From IMG/VR virus record IMGVR_UViG_3300013132_000151, positions 1-32,071 of that record: a stretch of DNA of 32,071 nt; one strand, 5' to 3'. Source of the stretch: a virus. Shown in pieces: positions 1 through 9,554 of this stretch; within the stretch, counting starts at the first letter, position 1; each line of letters starts with the position of its first letter. The notes under the pieces are model-generated. The model was not told where the DNA came from. It saw nothing but the letters and a program-made list of their open reading frames with translations, and made no database searches. The position numbers were made by a program, and so were the translations under genes.

Positions 1-1701
1 AACAGAAGTTCCGGGCACTAGCGTAGACCCGCTAGCAGTACCCTGAATTGGAATAAAAACGTCATCTCCGGTCAATGAATAAAAATCTGCGGGAGAACCT
101 GTATTTATTGGTAAAATAAATGATATACCATTTGCTGGATTGCCATAAAATACTTTTAATTGACTTTGCGTAGATCCCTGACCAAAAGTAAATCCGGTAA
201 ATCCCCACGGATTGGCATGAGTATTAAAATCTACTCTATAAAAAGCTCTGTTAATATGATTTAAATTTCTTTTAGCAGATAAATCATTAGATTCATTTAT
301 TAATCTAAAAAATCTTTTATCAGTATTAACAGACGACTCACCTGTATAAAAATGAGCTGCAACTGTTGTATTAAAATTAATATTGTATGGATTATAAACT
401 TTTTCATAAAAAGTTATACCATCTAATAATACAGTTAAAGTGTTTCCAACTGTTAATCCCAGAGGAATAAACCCAAATAATGGGGGCATAAACGAAACAG
501 TATTAACAATAGCACCTCCATAATTAGTTGTACCTCTAGTGTTAAAACCATAATCTAATTTGTGAAATGTATTTCCTGTTAAATTATTCGTAATACCATA
601 TGGTGTTTCTACCAAATTAAATGTTATTGGATCAAAAAACGATGAAGTTTTATCGGCAAAATCTACATTAGAAAAGCCTTGAGATAAAATAGGTAATCTT
701 GAAGAATTCGGACTTGTAAAATGGGTCACACCGGAAGATAAACTATAAACTCCGGTTAACCCAGAAGAAATATTATTTGTAATATTAATATTTGTTTGTG
801 GTAAAGTAATTAAATTACCCACAACAGATTCATCAGTAGAAAATGCTTGAAGTCCAAAAAATGAATTTGGGATTGGCATTAAATAATAACTTCCAGTCGG
901 AATATGTTTTGGCACTACAAATTCTGTAAAAGAAGTATTGAATATTGTTGTACCAGAAGTGTCAACAATTCTTCGGAGAGTATTAAATTTTGCATCGCTT
1001 CCAGAAATATTAGGATCTAAATAATCAGCATTTATTTCTGAAATTTCTGTAGATGTTAAATTAGAAGAATTTAAAGAAATATTATTAGTACACCCAAGTA
1101 ATGAAACAATACCATAAAAAGTTGCACCAGTTCCTATACCAACATAATATCTTTGAATATTAGCAGATTCTAAAGTTAATCCGAGAGTGGATCCTGCTAC
1201 TCCATTTGTAGCCGAAATAATATTAAATGGTCTAAATGAAAGCGTTTCACCTCTAGTTGATGATGCTACTTCAGCTATTTGACCAGATCCAGTTTGACCA
1301 AATGCTCCATATTTTAAAGTAAATGAATTTCTTGATCGATAATGTAAATCTCTAGCAAGTATTTGACTAGCAAGTCCACTATTAAATACATTTGATTGAG
1401 GAGAAAATAATGTAATCCCGATAAAATGGTTCCATGTAGTACCAGTATTACTGACAATAAGTCCATTTGAATTATTTGCTAGCACAAATTCTGAAGATAA
1501 ATTATCTTCCCTAAAAGTATCAATAGCAGTGTAAGGAATAGAAAGATTAAACGTGTTATTATTGATAAGAATGTCAAAAATAACTGAAGAAAAAGACACA
1601 CCATCAACAGAAAAGGTCAAACCAACAGTTAAAGGGGCACTTCCGGTGGTCAGGCCTATAAGAGTTTCGCTAATATTATGAGAGTGTGTTAATTCAGCCA
1701 T
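1..1701 (-). CDS. Large beta-rich structural-looking protein, 3' end outside window
   Basis: The reading frame is open from an ATG at 1701 to the window edge without a stop, so at least 567 residues are encoded and the C-terminus is missing. The protein begins MAELTHSHNISETLIGL and is rich in Thr, Ser, Asn, Gly and Phe, with many short hydrophobic strands and almost no long helices, as in phage fibre, sheath or decoration proteins. A GAGG ribosome binding site lies about nine bases upstream, and the ATG directly abuts the TAA of the large terminase gene, so it belongs to the same late operon. In T4 the gene after 17 is the tail sheath gene 18, but this N-terminus does not resemble gp18. I do not recognise the family. 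A virion surface protein or a strongly diverged or extended sheath are both possible. Confidence 0.8.
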   Translation of the reverse strand, partial: MAELTHSHNISETLIGLTTGSAPLTVGLTFSVDGVSFSSVIFDILINNNTFNLSIPYTAIDTFREDNLSSEFVLANNSNGLIVSNTGTTWNHFIGITLFSPQSNVFNSGLASQILARDLHYRSRNSFTLKYGAFGQTGSGQIAEVASSTRGETLSFRPFNIISATNGVAGSTLGLTLESANIQRYYVGIGTGATFYGIVSLLGCTNNISLNSSNLTSTEISEINADYLDPNISGSDAKFNTLRRIVDTSGTTIFNTSFTEFVVPKHIPTGSYYLMPIPNSFFGLQAFSTDESVVGNLITLPQTNINITNNISSGLTGVYSLSSGVTHFTSPNSSRLPILSQGFSNVDFADKTSSFFDPITFNLVETPYGITNNLTGNTFHKLDYGFNTRGTTNYGGAIVNTVSFMPPLFGFIPLGLTVGNTLTVLLDGITFYEKVYNPYNINFNTTVAAHFYTGESSVNTDKRFFRLINESNDLSAKRNLNHINRAFYRVDFNTHANPWGFTGFTFGQGSTQSQLKVFYGNPANGISFILPINTGSPADFYSLTGDDVFIPIQGTASGSTLVPGTSV

Positions 1702-3339
1702 TTATTTTACCTCAAACCATAAGTCGCCACCAAATTTCATCTCTTCCCTGTCATCCATATCTGCAACGAACATATGATTTTCTTGTTGTTGTTCATCTGT
1801 ATTTATTATTTTCTTATTCTTTAAATCCAACAAATCTTCGAAGTAAACTTGTCTAGTAAGCCAACCAAACAATACTAAGCACATAACTAAGTCATCGTTA
1901 TAGCCATCATCAGCCTGATAAGAATTTGCCTTTGAAATAAAAGTATAAAGCTCAGAAACCATGTCCTGATCAAAAAATACCAGTTTATCGCATTCAACTA
2001 GATTCTTGAGGGCAGCACACCCTATCTTTTTAAGAGCAGTGCTAGTTCTAACACCAAATTGCTTTTGGCCCCTACCGAATCCTAATGAAATTTTTTGACC
2101 AGCCCTACCCATGTATTGAGTTGAAATCAAATTTTCATACTCATAATCTCTATGTAAAATCTCAGTTACTTGGGAACCAACATCGTTGATTTCAACCAAG
2201 CAATGAGCATTGCCATACTCTGTGCAGGCATTATAGACTTCAATGGGAAAGTCAAATGGGGAGATGACATTGTTTCTATAGACCGCTACTACCTCAAACG
2301 GCTTTTTGTTTCCATCAATGATTACAAATGCGCTATAGTCATGTCCCTGACCTCTAGAAGTATCTACTACACAGAAGTAAATTCCATCCTCATTTGGTGG
2401 TTTGTAAATACTCAATCCGCCGGGTCTGCGTTCGTATGGCTGATTATAAACTAGCGTATTGAGTTTATATGTGGATATGAGAGTATTTGAAGAACCCAAG
2501 AATGAGCATTCAAATTCACTTTCAAACTGCATCTCGCTAGTCTGATCGATCATTTGCTGCCGCCATTCAGCCCCTCTCATGGGTCCACCCGGATACAGGG
2601 GTATTTGCCTCCAGTTAACCTCAATGGGCACATATTCGTTCTTACCCGGCTCTCCGTCCTTCTTAATAGCATTCTTCCAGAAGTGGTAGAACATGTTCAT
2701 ACCGTTTGGAGTACTAACCATCAATACCTTTGTTGTTTGGCCTGATGTTACGGTTGGGAATACTGAACTAAAGAATTCTTCAGCCACACTATTTGGAACG
2801 TGAGCGAATTCGTCCAAGAAGATCATGTTGAACGATCCACCACGAATCGCGGAGGCTGAGGTAGTTGATGCGATAATTTTAGATCCGTTTTCTAACTTTA
2901 ACGATCCTTTATTCCATTCCACTACGCCCTGCTGCAACCATTTAGGGAGATATTCATATGCCAATTGAAGTCTGCTTAAAATTTCTCTGGCAGTAGATCC
3001 TTTATTGGCTAGAATAGCTACATTCATACTCTGATTGAACAGAATATAATGTAGAATGTATGATACCATTGTGGTAGATTTACCCGACTGACGAGGGAGT
3101 TTTGCAATGATAAATCTGTTATCATGTATTTTTTGAACGATATCTTCCTGATAATCGTATAGATCAAATGGTACTAAACCTTTATCAAGAGAAACAATTT
3201 TGATGTAATTTCTAATAAAATATGTTGGATCTTTGGCACATTTAATATACTCCTGAACTTGCTCAGGGGTGTAATCAATATGGATTCCGGCCTCTTTGAG
3301 GTTCGAATTGCCTAGATAACCTTTATGTTTTTTGCTCAT
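1702..3339 (-). CDS. 17: Large terminase subunit, gp17-like packaging ATPase/nuclease
   Basis: This is the DNA-packaging motor: an N-terminal ATPase drives DNA into the prohead and a C-terminal RNase H-fold nuclease cuts the concatemer. The 545 residues show Walker A PRQSGKST at about 82-89, Walker B IFLDE at 173-177 with the catalytic Glu at 177, and the coupling motif STPNG at 209-213. Nuclease acidic residues are visible in VVDTSRG (D326), LVEIND (E383) and GYNDD (D482/D483). T4 gp17 is 610 residues, so this is slightly short but complete. Its ATG overlaps the stop of the preceding gp15-like gene in an ATGA, suggesting translational coupling. The small terminase gene lies one gene upstream rather than directly next to it. 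Confidence 0.97.
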   Translation of the reverse strand: MSKKHKGYLGNSNLKEAGIHIDYTPEQVQEYIKCAKDPTYFIRNYIKIVSLDKGLVPFDLYDYQEDIVQKIHDNRFIIAKLPRQSGKSTTMVSYILHYILFNQSMNVAILANKGSTAREILSRLQLAYEYLPKWLQQGVVEWNKGSLKLENGSKIIASTTSASAIRGGSFNMIFLDEFAHVPNSVAEEFFSSVFPTVTSGQTTKVLMVSTPNGMNMFYHFWKNAIKKDGEPGKNEYVPIEVNWRQIPLYPGGPMRGAEWRQQMIDQTSEMQFESEFECSFLGSSNTLISTYKLNTLVYNQPYERRPGGLSIYKPPNEDGIYFCVVDTSRGQGHDYSAFVIIDGNKKPFEVVAVYRNNVISPFDFPIEVYNACTEYGNAHCLVEINDVGSQVTEILHRDYEYENLISTQYMGRAGQKISLGFGRGQKQFGVRTSTALKKIGCAALKNLVECDKLVFFDQDMVSELYTFISKANSYQADDGYNDDLVMCLVLFGWLTRQVYFEDLLDLKNKKIINTDEQQQENHMFVADMDDREEMKFGGDLWFEVK

Positions 3340-6300
3340 GTTCTATAAGGTGCAGTAGTAATTCCATCTGTCGTTGGACCAGCATCTTGATATTCAAACC
3401 GTAAATTGTAATTGTTGAATGTGGTTCCATCAGCGAGAATAGAAACTTCATCTGTTATTAGCCAAACGCCCATGGGGTAATATTTACTTGGAATTAAATT
3501 GCCTACCAGTGTATTGCCAGCAAAAACATTTACACTAAATCTTCTAATATTTGGATTTGTTCTTAAAGTTCTCCATGAGTGGGTTCCAGTACTTTCAGTT
3601 ACTACTGATTTAGTATAAAAATCCAAATCTCTATTTCCCGTGGTTATGAGATTGATATTATCAAGGGTATTTCCTGTAAGAGGATCAACGCTTGTTGCTA
3701 AAACATTCTGGGCAAAATGATTGTTATACCAATTATCGTAGTAAGAATCTTGTTCTGGTTTTCCATAATCAGTAGTTAAAATATATGGAATTGGTAGAGT
3801 TATTCTATGCAATATAAGATTATTATCTGCTGCATTTGTAGCTAACAATCTTACTTTGCTCAAAAGTGGTGAATTTAATTTAGATGTATTAAATCCTCCA
3901 ACTTCAACCCGTAAACTTTCTGCAATGTTTATATCATCTGAACTTGAAAGATATTCGTATGTTCTTCCATGAGTTGCTACTTCCATGTCCCACAAAATAT
4001 GATTCAAAAGTATTTCATCATTATACTTGAAATTATTCCATGATTTAGGGTGAATTCCATAGTAACCAGCATCACCAGCGTCATTTTCGTTTGTTATAGG
4101 TCCTTGGAAAATGACTGATTGATAGAGAATATTAAGAGGTAAAGTTGTTAATAATTTCGATATAAAGATATTTTCATTATATGAATGGTAAAAATTAATT
4201 GGTTGCCAATTTGGATTTGGTCTTGGAAATGTTGTAAAATTTGTTTTTGAAAATATTGCTGGATCTGTATAAGTAAATCCCTCGGCATTGCCATTAGCTG
4301 ACGATGGGATAAAATCCATAAACCAACTATTTTCATAACCATGAGGAATATGATAACTGACTCTATTAAATTGAATATTATTATAAATAAAAATTCCAGA
4401 AACTCCATGGCTCATATTTTCTTCTATAATTCCACGAATAATTCTAGATTCATCCTTCATAGCGAGGAATGGCTCATATTTTTCGGATAATTTTGTCCCA
4501 GCATCTTGTCTTGTATTAGGGTCATAATATTCACCAAAGAATGTTACTAATGTTCCATCGCCTATTCTGGGAATTGAATTACTTGTTTCAAAATATTGTG
4601 AATTATACGAAATGCCACAGAAAAAGGAAGTTCCCGTCTGACCGAGATTTTCTGATGTAAACCAAGGAACTAATTTGTTAGACGCATTATTTACCTGTGC
4701 AAGAGTAGGATTATTTGGAGGTATAACTGTGTTTTCCACAAATGCAAAAGTAATAGCGTTTACTGGTGTGGGGGCATATCCAGTTCTTCTATACCTAGCC
4801 TGAAAATCAGTATAAGTATATGGAGAACCGTAAGGATAGTGATATATCAATTCATATGGTAAAGTCACTCCTTGTGAAAAACTTTGAGCAGTAGCATCAT
4901 GGAATCTACCAACAGATTTTATTCTTGGAAGTCTATTAACATGTACAGGAGCAAACTTACATCCGGGACTTCTGCGTTCGGTTGTTTCTTGCAAACCACC
5001 CCAATATTTCTTAAATTCATTATCATAAAATTCTTGTAATGGTAATGCGTCTATTGGAAATTGAATTCCTCCATGAATTCCTTTTTTGCTTAGTGGACCG
5101 CTGGTAGCATAAAGAAATGCATTTTTCATTCCATCAAAAATACGATCAAAAGATAATCCCGGATATTCAGCATATTTTGCTTCAAGCTGAGGCCAGAATT
5201 GATCTTGTTTTACTTTATTAATCCATGCAGTTGTTAATCCATCAACTAACAACATTAATTTCCATAATAATAAAGAATCTGTTCCTACACCTAGTCCCCA
5301 ACGCAATTCATGGTCATTAAAAATAATATCTACACATGGAGTAGGTGGAACAAAAGTAACTCCATTAATGTTTTTTCCAGCATAAACAAAATCAAATAAT
5401 TTATTCCATCCACCAACATAAGTAGTTCCGAATTTACCAGCAAAATTTTCTCTTCCAGTAAATCCTGTAGCAGCGTAAGCAGTAAATCCCAACATATCCG
5501 TAACAAGATTTGGAGTGAACGGAGAAGGTACTAAAAATGTATTACCATTATGGGCTAAATTATAACAATCCATATAAATTGGCAAACGCATCTTATCAAA
5601 CGAATCAAGATCATTACGACTACTATATGGTGGGTAGTTTGGTAGTGTTGATCCAGCAAAAATACCAGAATCAAATAACATTGTAGCTGGGTTGTTACTA
5701 CCAAAGGCAGTAATTTGCCAAGCTCTTAGACCCGTTGCCCCACGATTTGGATATAATTTTCTTGTAAATGTCGGATCAAAAAGTGTTCTTATTGATGGAC
5801 TACCCTGAGAGTGTGTAACTCCTGTTGAATATTTGCCCGTATCTGGATATCTATTTTGATTATTCTTATCAAGAATATATCCGCTAAATCCTGCTTCAAT
5901 TGTAATACCCGCTGATGGATATGATCCAATACTTATAGTGCTCGTAGTACCATTCCATCCCCAAAATCCGTTAATATAATAAGCTTGAGAACCATATGTT
6001 GCTTGGAACATATCCTCACTTGTTCTTCTATTTGCCAATGTACCTTGTGTTGTACCGAAGACAGCATCGCCTTGATTTGCATATAAATTTACATTTGCTC
6101 CGGGGCGCATATAAATTGATAAACATGGTAAAACTCTATTTTGGTCATAACTTATACCAGCCCACATACCATTGTGTATGACGCTCCCAAATGGAATTTG
6201 TGGATTGTCAATTGTATTTGCTCTAAATGTTAAACCAAATGCACGATAATATTCAAGTAATCCGGGTGTTTTAATGTTAAGATCATTATATGAGCCATAA

Positions 6301-7394
6301 TTATAAGCCAAGACAAGATTGTTGCCTCTATTAAATTGAGTTATACCACTCTGAGTAAAATAGTAATGATTAGAAGACATCAAATCATTGAATGATGTTC
6401 CGGCAAAATTAGCCAATGTTAACAAAGAGATATTCTCAGAAGAAGAACGAACTTCAAATGCTGGCGAATTATCTGATACTGTGCCAAAAAATACTCTAAC
6501 GTAGAGTTGCTGTAACAATGGAGCCGAAGCTGGAATTGCAAATGTAACACTATTTGTTCCATCACCTACATCAAAGGTTTCTGGATCATAAACAATTTCT
6601 TCAGTATAATTGGAAAGATTTGTAATAACTATAGTTGGATTTCTGGGGAATATTCCACCCTGTCTCCAAGTTACAGTTATTGATTGGTTATTAAGATACA
6701 AATCATCGTTGACTTGAACATCTGTGATGAATTGCAAAAAGCTATCTTGAGTGTTGAGATTAAAATCTGTCGTGAGAATAGGAGTCGCTTCTCGTTCAGG
6801 GCCAAACAAATAGGTACGCATAACAAACTGTAGGGTACTAACTACGGCTCTGCGATTACCGAATCCGCCTTCATAATCGTTTCCAATTTTGGATGCGACC
6901 AAATTGATTGGTACATCAATGCCTCTGGTCAAAGTTTTATCAAAATCCAGAGTTAGAATATATTCTGGAGTAAAGTATGGCGCAATCTGCTCAATGATTT
7001 GAAAGTTTTCTTCAATGTTGCGAGTATAAATCGCAAGATTAAATTGCATAAGGCAGGGATATTCACCAATTTTTACCTTAGCCTTTGTTTCTCCATCTTC
7101 CTGATAAAACAATTTATTAAATTCAAGTTTATTTCTATGTCTCTGCGTATCATATTGCAGATTAGACATATCAAAACTCATCATGGGAAGAGTTATTTGA
7201 AGCTTGTCCTTTTCAGAAATACTAGAAGGGTTCTGAAGACGGCTTACATACTTTTCTTTACCGCCATAAACAAGTGGCACTTTGATTTTTTTAGAATCTG
7301 ATGCATCTTCTCTATTGACGTAAATATTATTAAATAACGAAGCAAACGCTATCGTGTTCTTTTTAATGCAATCGTTATAAAATGAATCAAACAT
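3336..7394 (-). CDS. 15: gp15-like tail terminator with giant C-terminal extension
   Basis: The first roughly 225 residues match T4 gp15, the protein that caps the tail tube and sheath and joins the tail to the head. Similar stretches are MFDSFYND near the start, KIKVPLVYGGKEKYVSRLQ, LPMMSFDMSNLQYD and IYTRNIEENFQIIEQIAPYF. T4 gp15 is 272 residues; this protein has 1352. The extra 1100 or so residues are rich in Asn, Tyr, Gly, Ser and Thr, look beta-structured, and match no family I can name. No stop or frame break separates the two parts. The start overlaps the end of the small terminase gene by eight bases and the stop forms ATGA with the large terminase start. The extension is probably exposed at the neck, perhaps as a collar or whisker-like appendage; that role is inference. 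Confidence 0.85.
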   Translation of the reverse strand: MFDSFYNDCIKKNTIAFASLFNNIYVNREDASDSKKIKVPLVYGGKEKYVSRLQNPSSISEKDKLQITLPMMSFDMSNLQYDTQRHRNKLEFNKLFYQEDGETKAKVKIGEYPCLMQFNLAIYTRNIEENFQIIEQIAPYFTPEYILTLDFDKTLTRGIDVPINLVASKIGNDYEGGFGNRRAVVSTLQFVMRTYLFGPEREATPILTTDFNLNTQDSFLQFITDVQVNDDLYLNNQSITVTWRQGGIFPRNPTIVITNLSNYTEEIVYDPETFDVGDGTNSVTFAIPASAPLLQQLYVRVFFGTVSDNSPAFEVRSSSENISLLTLANFAGTSFNDLMSSNHYYFTQSGITQFNRGNNLVLAYNYGSYNDLNIKTPGLLEYYRAFGLTFRANTIDNPQIPFGSVIHNGMWAGISYDQNRVLPCLSIYMRPGANVNLYANQGDAVFGTTQGTLANRRTSEDMFQATYGSQAYYINGFWGWNGTTSTISIGSYPSAGITIEAGFSGYILDKNNQNRYPDTGKYSTGVTHSQGSPSIRTLFDPTFTRKLYPNRGATGLRAWQITAFGSNNPATMLFDSGIFAGSTLPNYPPYSSRNDLDSFDKMRLPIYMDCYNLAHNGNTFLVPSPFTPNLVTDMLGFTAYAATGFTGRENFAGKFGTTYVGGWNKLFDFVYAGKNINGVTFVPPTPCVDIIFNDHELRWGLGVGTDSLLLWKLMLLVDGLTTAWINKVKQDQFWPQLEAKYAEYPGLSFDRIFDGMKNAFLYATSGPLSKKGIHGGIQFPIDALPLQEFYDNEFKKYWGGLQETTERRSPGCKFAPVHVNRLPRIKSVGRFHDATAQSFSQGVTLPYELIYHYPYGSPYTYTDFQARYRRTGYAPTPVNAITFAFVENTVIPPNNPTLAQVNNASNKLVPWFTSENLGQTGTSFFCGISYNSQYFETSNSIPRIGDGTLVTFFGEYYDPNTRQDAGTKLSEKYEPFLAMKDESRIIRGIIEENMSHGVSGIFIYNNIQFNRVSYHIPHGYENSWFMDFIPSSANGNAEGFTYTDPAIFSKTNFTTFPRPNPNWQPINFYHSYNENIFISKLLTTLPLNILYQSVIFQGPITNENDAGDAGYYGIHPKSWNNFKYNDEILLNHILWDMEVATHGRTYEYLSSSDDINIAESLRVEVGGFNTSKLNSPLLSKVRLLATNAADNNLILHRITLPIPYILTTDYGKPEQDSYYDNWYNNHFAQNVLATSVDPLTGNTLDNINLITTGNRDLDFYTKSVVTESTGTHSWRTLRTNPNIRRFSVNVFAGNTLVGNLIPSKYYPMGVWLITDEVSILADGTTFNNYNLRFEYQDAGPTTDGITTAPYRT

Positions 7395-7803
7395 TGTTAT
7401 CCTGTATTATTGCTTTCTTTGAACTTCTTTCTTTATTTATCATGTCCTGAAGATCCAAAGTAGAACCCACAAAAATGGCATTATTTGTTTGTTTGATGGT
7501 TGTTCTTTCGCTATCCTTGACCTTAACATGGACATCCATGAGATCCTTATTGATCTCAGAGAGAGCCTTAAGCATGTTTGTAGCGACTTCGTAGGCTCTG
7601 GGGGAGTCTCCGTCCTGAGCAACCTGAAGAATGCCATCCAAAGCCATCTTGCCCTTTTCTAATATTTCTTTAATATTATCACGGGCATATTCATAGTCAT
7701 CTTCTACGTTTTTTTTAATTATAGAAGACTCTTGCTTCAAGGCTTTGGGGGTTGTTATTTCTAAAAAATTATTGAGTTGATCTTTATTTGTTATATCAGA
7801 CAT
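7387..7803 (-). CDS. 16: Small terminase subunit, gp16-like
   Basis: The 138-residue protein is the DNA-recognition and regulatory partner of the gp17 motor. The central block DDYEYARDNIKEILEKG (about 35-51), followed by MALDGILQVAQDGDSPRAYE (53-72), is the helical signature of the T4 gp16 family, and the segment from 75 to 100 is a predicted coiled coil as in the gp16 oligomerisation core. T4 gp16 has 164 residues; this one is shorter at both ends. The ATG at 7803 directly abuts the stop of the gp14 gene. In T4 the order is 15-16-17; here the gp15-like gene lies between 16 and 17. Confidence 0.92.
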   Translation of the reverse strand: MSDITNKDQLNNFLEITTPKALKQESSIIKKNVEDDYEYARDNIKEILEKGKMALDGILQVAQDGDSPRAYEVATNMLKALSEINKDLMDVHVKVKDSERTTIKQTNNAIFVGSTLDLQDMINKERSSKKAIIQDNNV

Positions 7804-8721
7804 TTAAATACCCTCTGAAAACGGATTATCTTCGCTATAGTCGATTAAGCTTGGGGTGACTCCAGCGTAATAATCTTGCACAAGCATGTCGAATGGATTA
7901 TCAATATCAGAAATATTATCTGTTTCTGTATTGAAGTAGGTAACCACATTGGAAGATGTAGCACCAGTCATTGAAGCAGTAATTCCAAATTCATTTGATA
8001 CCACAATATCTCCAGATAAGAACGTACCTTTGATCGGAGATAGTGTAAGTTGCTTCACTCTGGTATTGTAATTGACAACAGCAGCAGTCTTTGGAGATGA
8101 ACCCAAGGTGAAACCATTCTGGTATAGTTTATCACCAATCGTAAACTCATTCATGAAAGTACCACCAGCCTCATTGATAAACAATGAGTATGTTTCCTTT
8201 GAACGATCCATAATAGTATCCAATGGCGAATCTGTATTGAATTCTTCGTGCGAGAAGACAAAAGTTTCGCAGAATAATGTGAAAGTATAAAGTTTACCTA
8301 GCTGATAGAACGGGGTTTCGTGTTCAACAAAATTTATTTCAAAGAAGGTCTTAGATAAAGGAAAGTAAATAAGATCACCTTCTCTTGGGCGAGTGATTGT
8401 GTTAAATTTTTCAGTTACTTCTTTTGTAAATCTTTTCTTTGAAACGACTAAAGTAACATCGTCCTTTACTTCAATACCAAATCTAGAGGCCAAATCTCCT
8501 GCACCGCCAAATCCGTTGACAGTTGCTGGATACATCTCAATCTCAATTTTATTGGTAAATGTAGAAAGCGGATCTTCTCCATAAAGAACAGAAATATTAT
8601 TATATTCTCTTGGAATGTAAAAGCAGTTTTTACCCATCATTCGAATCGTTTCGATTACGATGGACTCTGTAACATTCTGCTCTCCAGAATAATTGTCTCT
8701 AAAATATGGATTTGTTGCCAT
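7804..8721 (-). CDS. 14: Neck protein gp14-like
   Basis: This protein joins the completed head to the tail in T4-type phages. The N-terminal half is strongly gp14-like: NPYFRDNYSGEQNVTESIVI, then GKNCFYIPREY, FTNKIEIEMYPATVNGFGG and ASRFGIEVKDDVTLVVSKKRF. The protein has 305 residues against 256 in T4; the extra length is in the C-terminal half, which contains beta-rich sequence around 190-270. It lies between gp13 and gp16, with two or fewer bases between genes, exactly the neighbourhood expected apart from the displaced gp15. Confidence 0.95.
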   Translation of the reverse strand: MATNPYFRDNYSGEQNVTESIVIETIRMMGKNCFYIPREYNNISVLYGEDPLSTFTNKIEIEMYPATVNGFGGAGDLASRFGIEVKDDVTLVVSKKRFTKEVTEKFNTITRPREGDLIYFPLSKTFFEINFVEHETPFYQLGKLYTFTLFCETFVFSHEEFNTDSPLDTIMDRSKETYSLFINEAGGTFMNEFTIGDKLYQNGFTLGSSPKTAAVVNYNTRVKQLTLSPIKGTFLSGDIVVSNEFGITASMTGATSSNVVTYFNTETDNISDIDNPFDMLVQDYYAGVTPSLIDYSEDNPFSEGI

Positions 8722-8723
8722 TT

Positions 8724-9530
8724 TTATCCTGTCATGAAGTCAGGTGGATATTCATACGCAGATCTTACTTGTTCTTCTAAGATGGCGATTTCCTGTATTG
8801 CTTCTCCAAAAATCGAGGATCCTCTAGTGACAATACCACCGGGAAGCTGAACACCATCAAACTTTGAAAGATTTGCGCCCCATTGTCTCTTGATAAGAGC
8901 CGTTACATATTTCTTAAGAAGAATGTCATTATAAATTTCTGTGTATCTTTCTGGGTCTAACAGGACATATGCTTCGACAGCCAGATGTGTTCCGGCTTTC
9001 ATTTCAGTCCAGTCAGTTTCAATTTGAAGCTTGTTTGTGACCTTGGAGAAACGAATAGCTCTTTCCGGGTCAAACATCATTTCGATCAACCGGATATATC
9101 TTTTAGCAATGTCATAAGTCGCTACTGGGGCAGCACCGCTTGTGTTAAGATTGGTGTTAATACCGAAGAAGTCATTCAATGCTAGCTGGTAGCGAATATC
9201 AAAAAAGTTATTTGAACTATGAGTACCAAAAGGAAAAATTCTTATAATCGATAAAATATCCCGTCCATCTGGACGGCCAGATGCATCGGCACCAACCATT
9301 GGACCAAAGGCATCAGTATTGATATATTTGCGATCCACATCTTGCTGCGTGACAACATAATCAAAATAGCAACGATCCACCCCGTCAAAATGCCTCTCGG
9401 CAAAGAACTGGAGTGCATCGTCAAGCCTGTCATAGGCTTGCTGCATATCGACATTTATTTCGATTACAGGAGATCCTAAAGCTCTAAAAGCGTAATCTAT
9501 TAAAGATTCTCTGGAATTTAATGCTGGCAT
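8724..9530 (-). CDS. 13: Neck protein gp13-like
   Basis: This is the second neck protein, which assembles with gp14 at the portal vertex to close the head and accept the tail. Visible family features are the opening SRESLIDYAFRALGSPVIEI, then QQAYDRLDDALQFFAERHFDG, DILSIIRIFPFG and the middle segment WTEMKAGTHLAVEAYVLLDP. It has 268 residues against 309 in T4. A 24-base gap without a clear Shine-Dalgarno precedes the ATG at 9530. The stop is followed after two bases by the gp14 start, so the pair is almost certainly translated from one message. Confidence 0.95.
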   Translation of the reverse strand: MPALNSRESLIDYAFRALGSPVIEINVDMQQAYDRLDDALQFFAERHFDGVDRCYFDYVVTQQDVDRKYINTDAFGPMVGADASGRPDGRDILSIIRIFPFGTHSSNNFFDIRYQLALNDFFGINTNLNTSGAAPVATYDIAKRYIRLIEMMFDPERAIRFSKVTNKLQIETDWTEMKAGTHLAVEAYVLLDPERYTEIYNDILLKKYVTALIKRQWGANLSKFDGVQLPGGIVTRGSSIFGEAIQEIAILEEQVRSAYEYPPDFMTG

Positions 9531-9554
9531 ACTAATATGTATGCTGCATTAGAT

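Noticed and set aside
1-1701. Calling the partial left-edge protein the tail sheath by position
   Set aside because: The N-terminal sequence does not resemble gp18 and the C-terminal half, where sheath folds are most conserved, is outside the window.
4380-4392. Exact TATAAATA-like late promoter octamer on plus
   Set aside because: It lies deep inside the minus-strand gp15-like gene with no plus-strand gene downstream; in AT-rich DNA such matches arise by chance.
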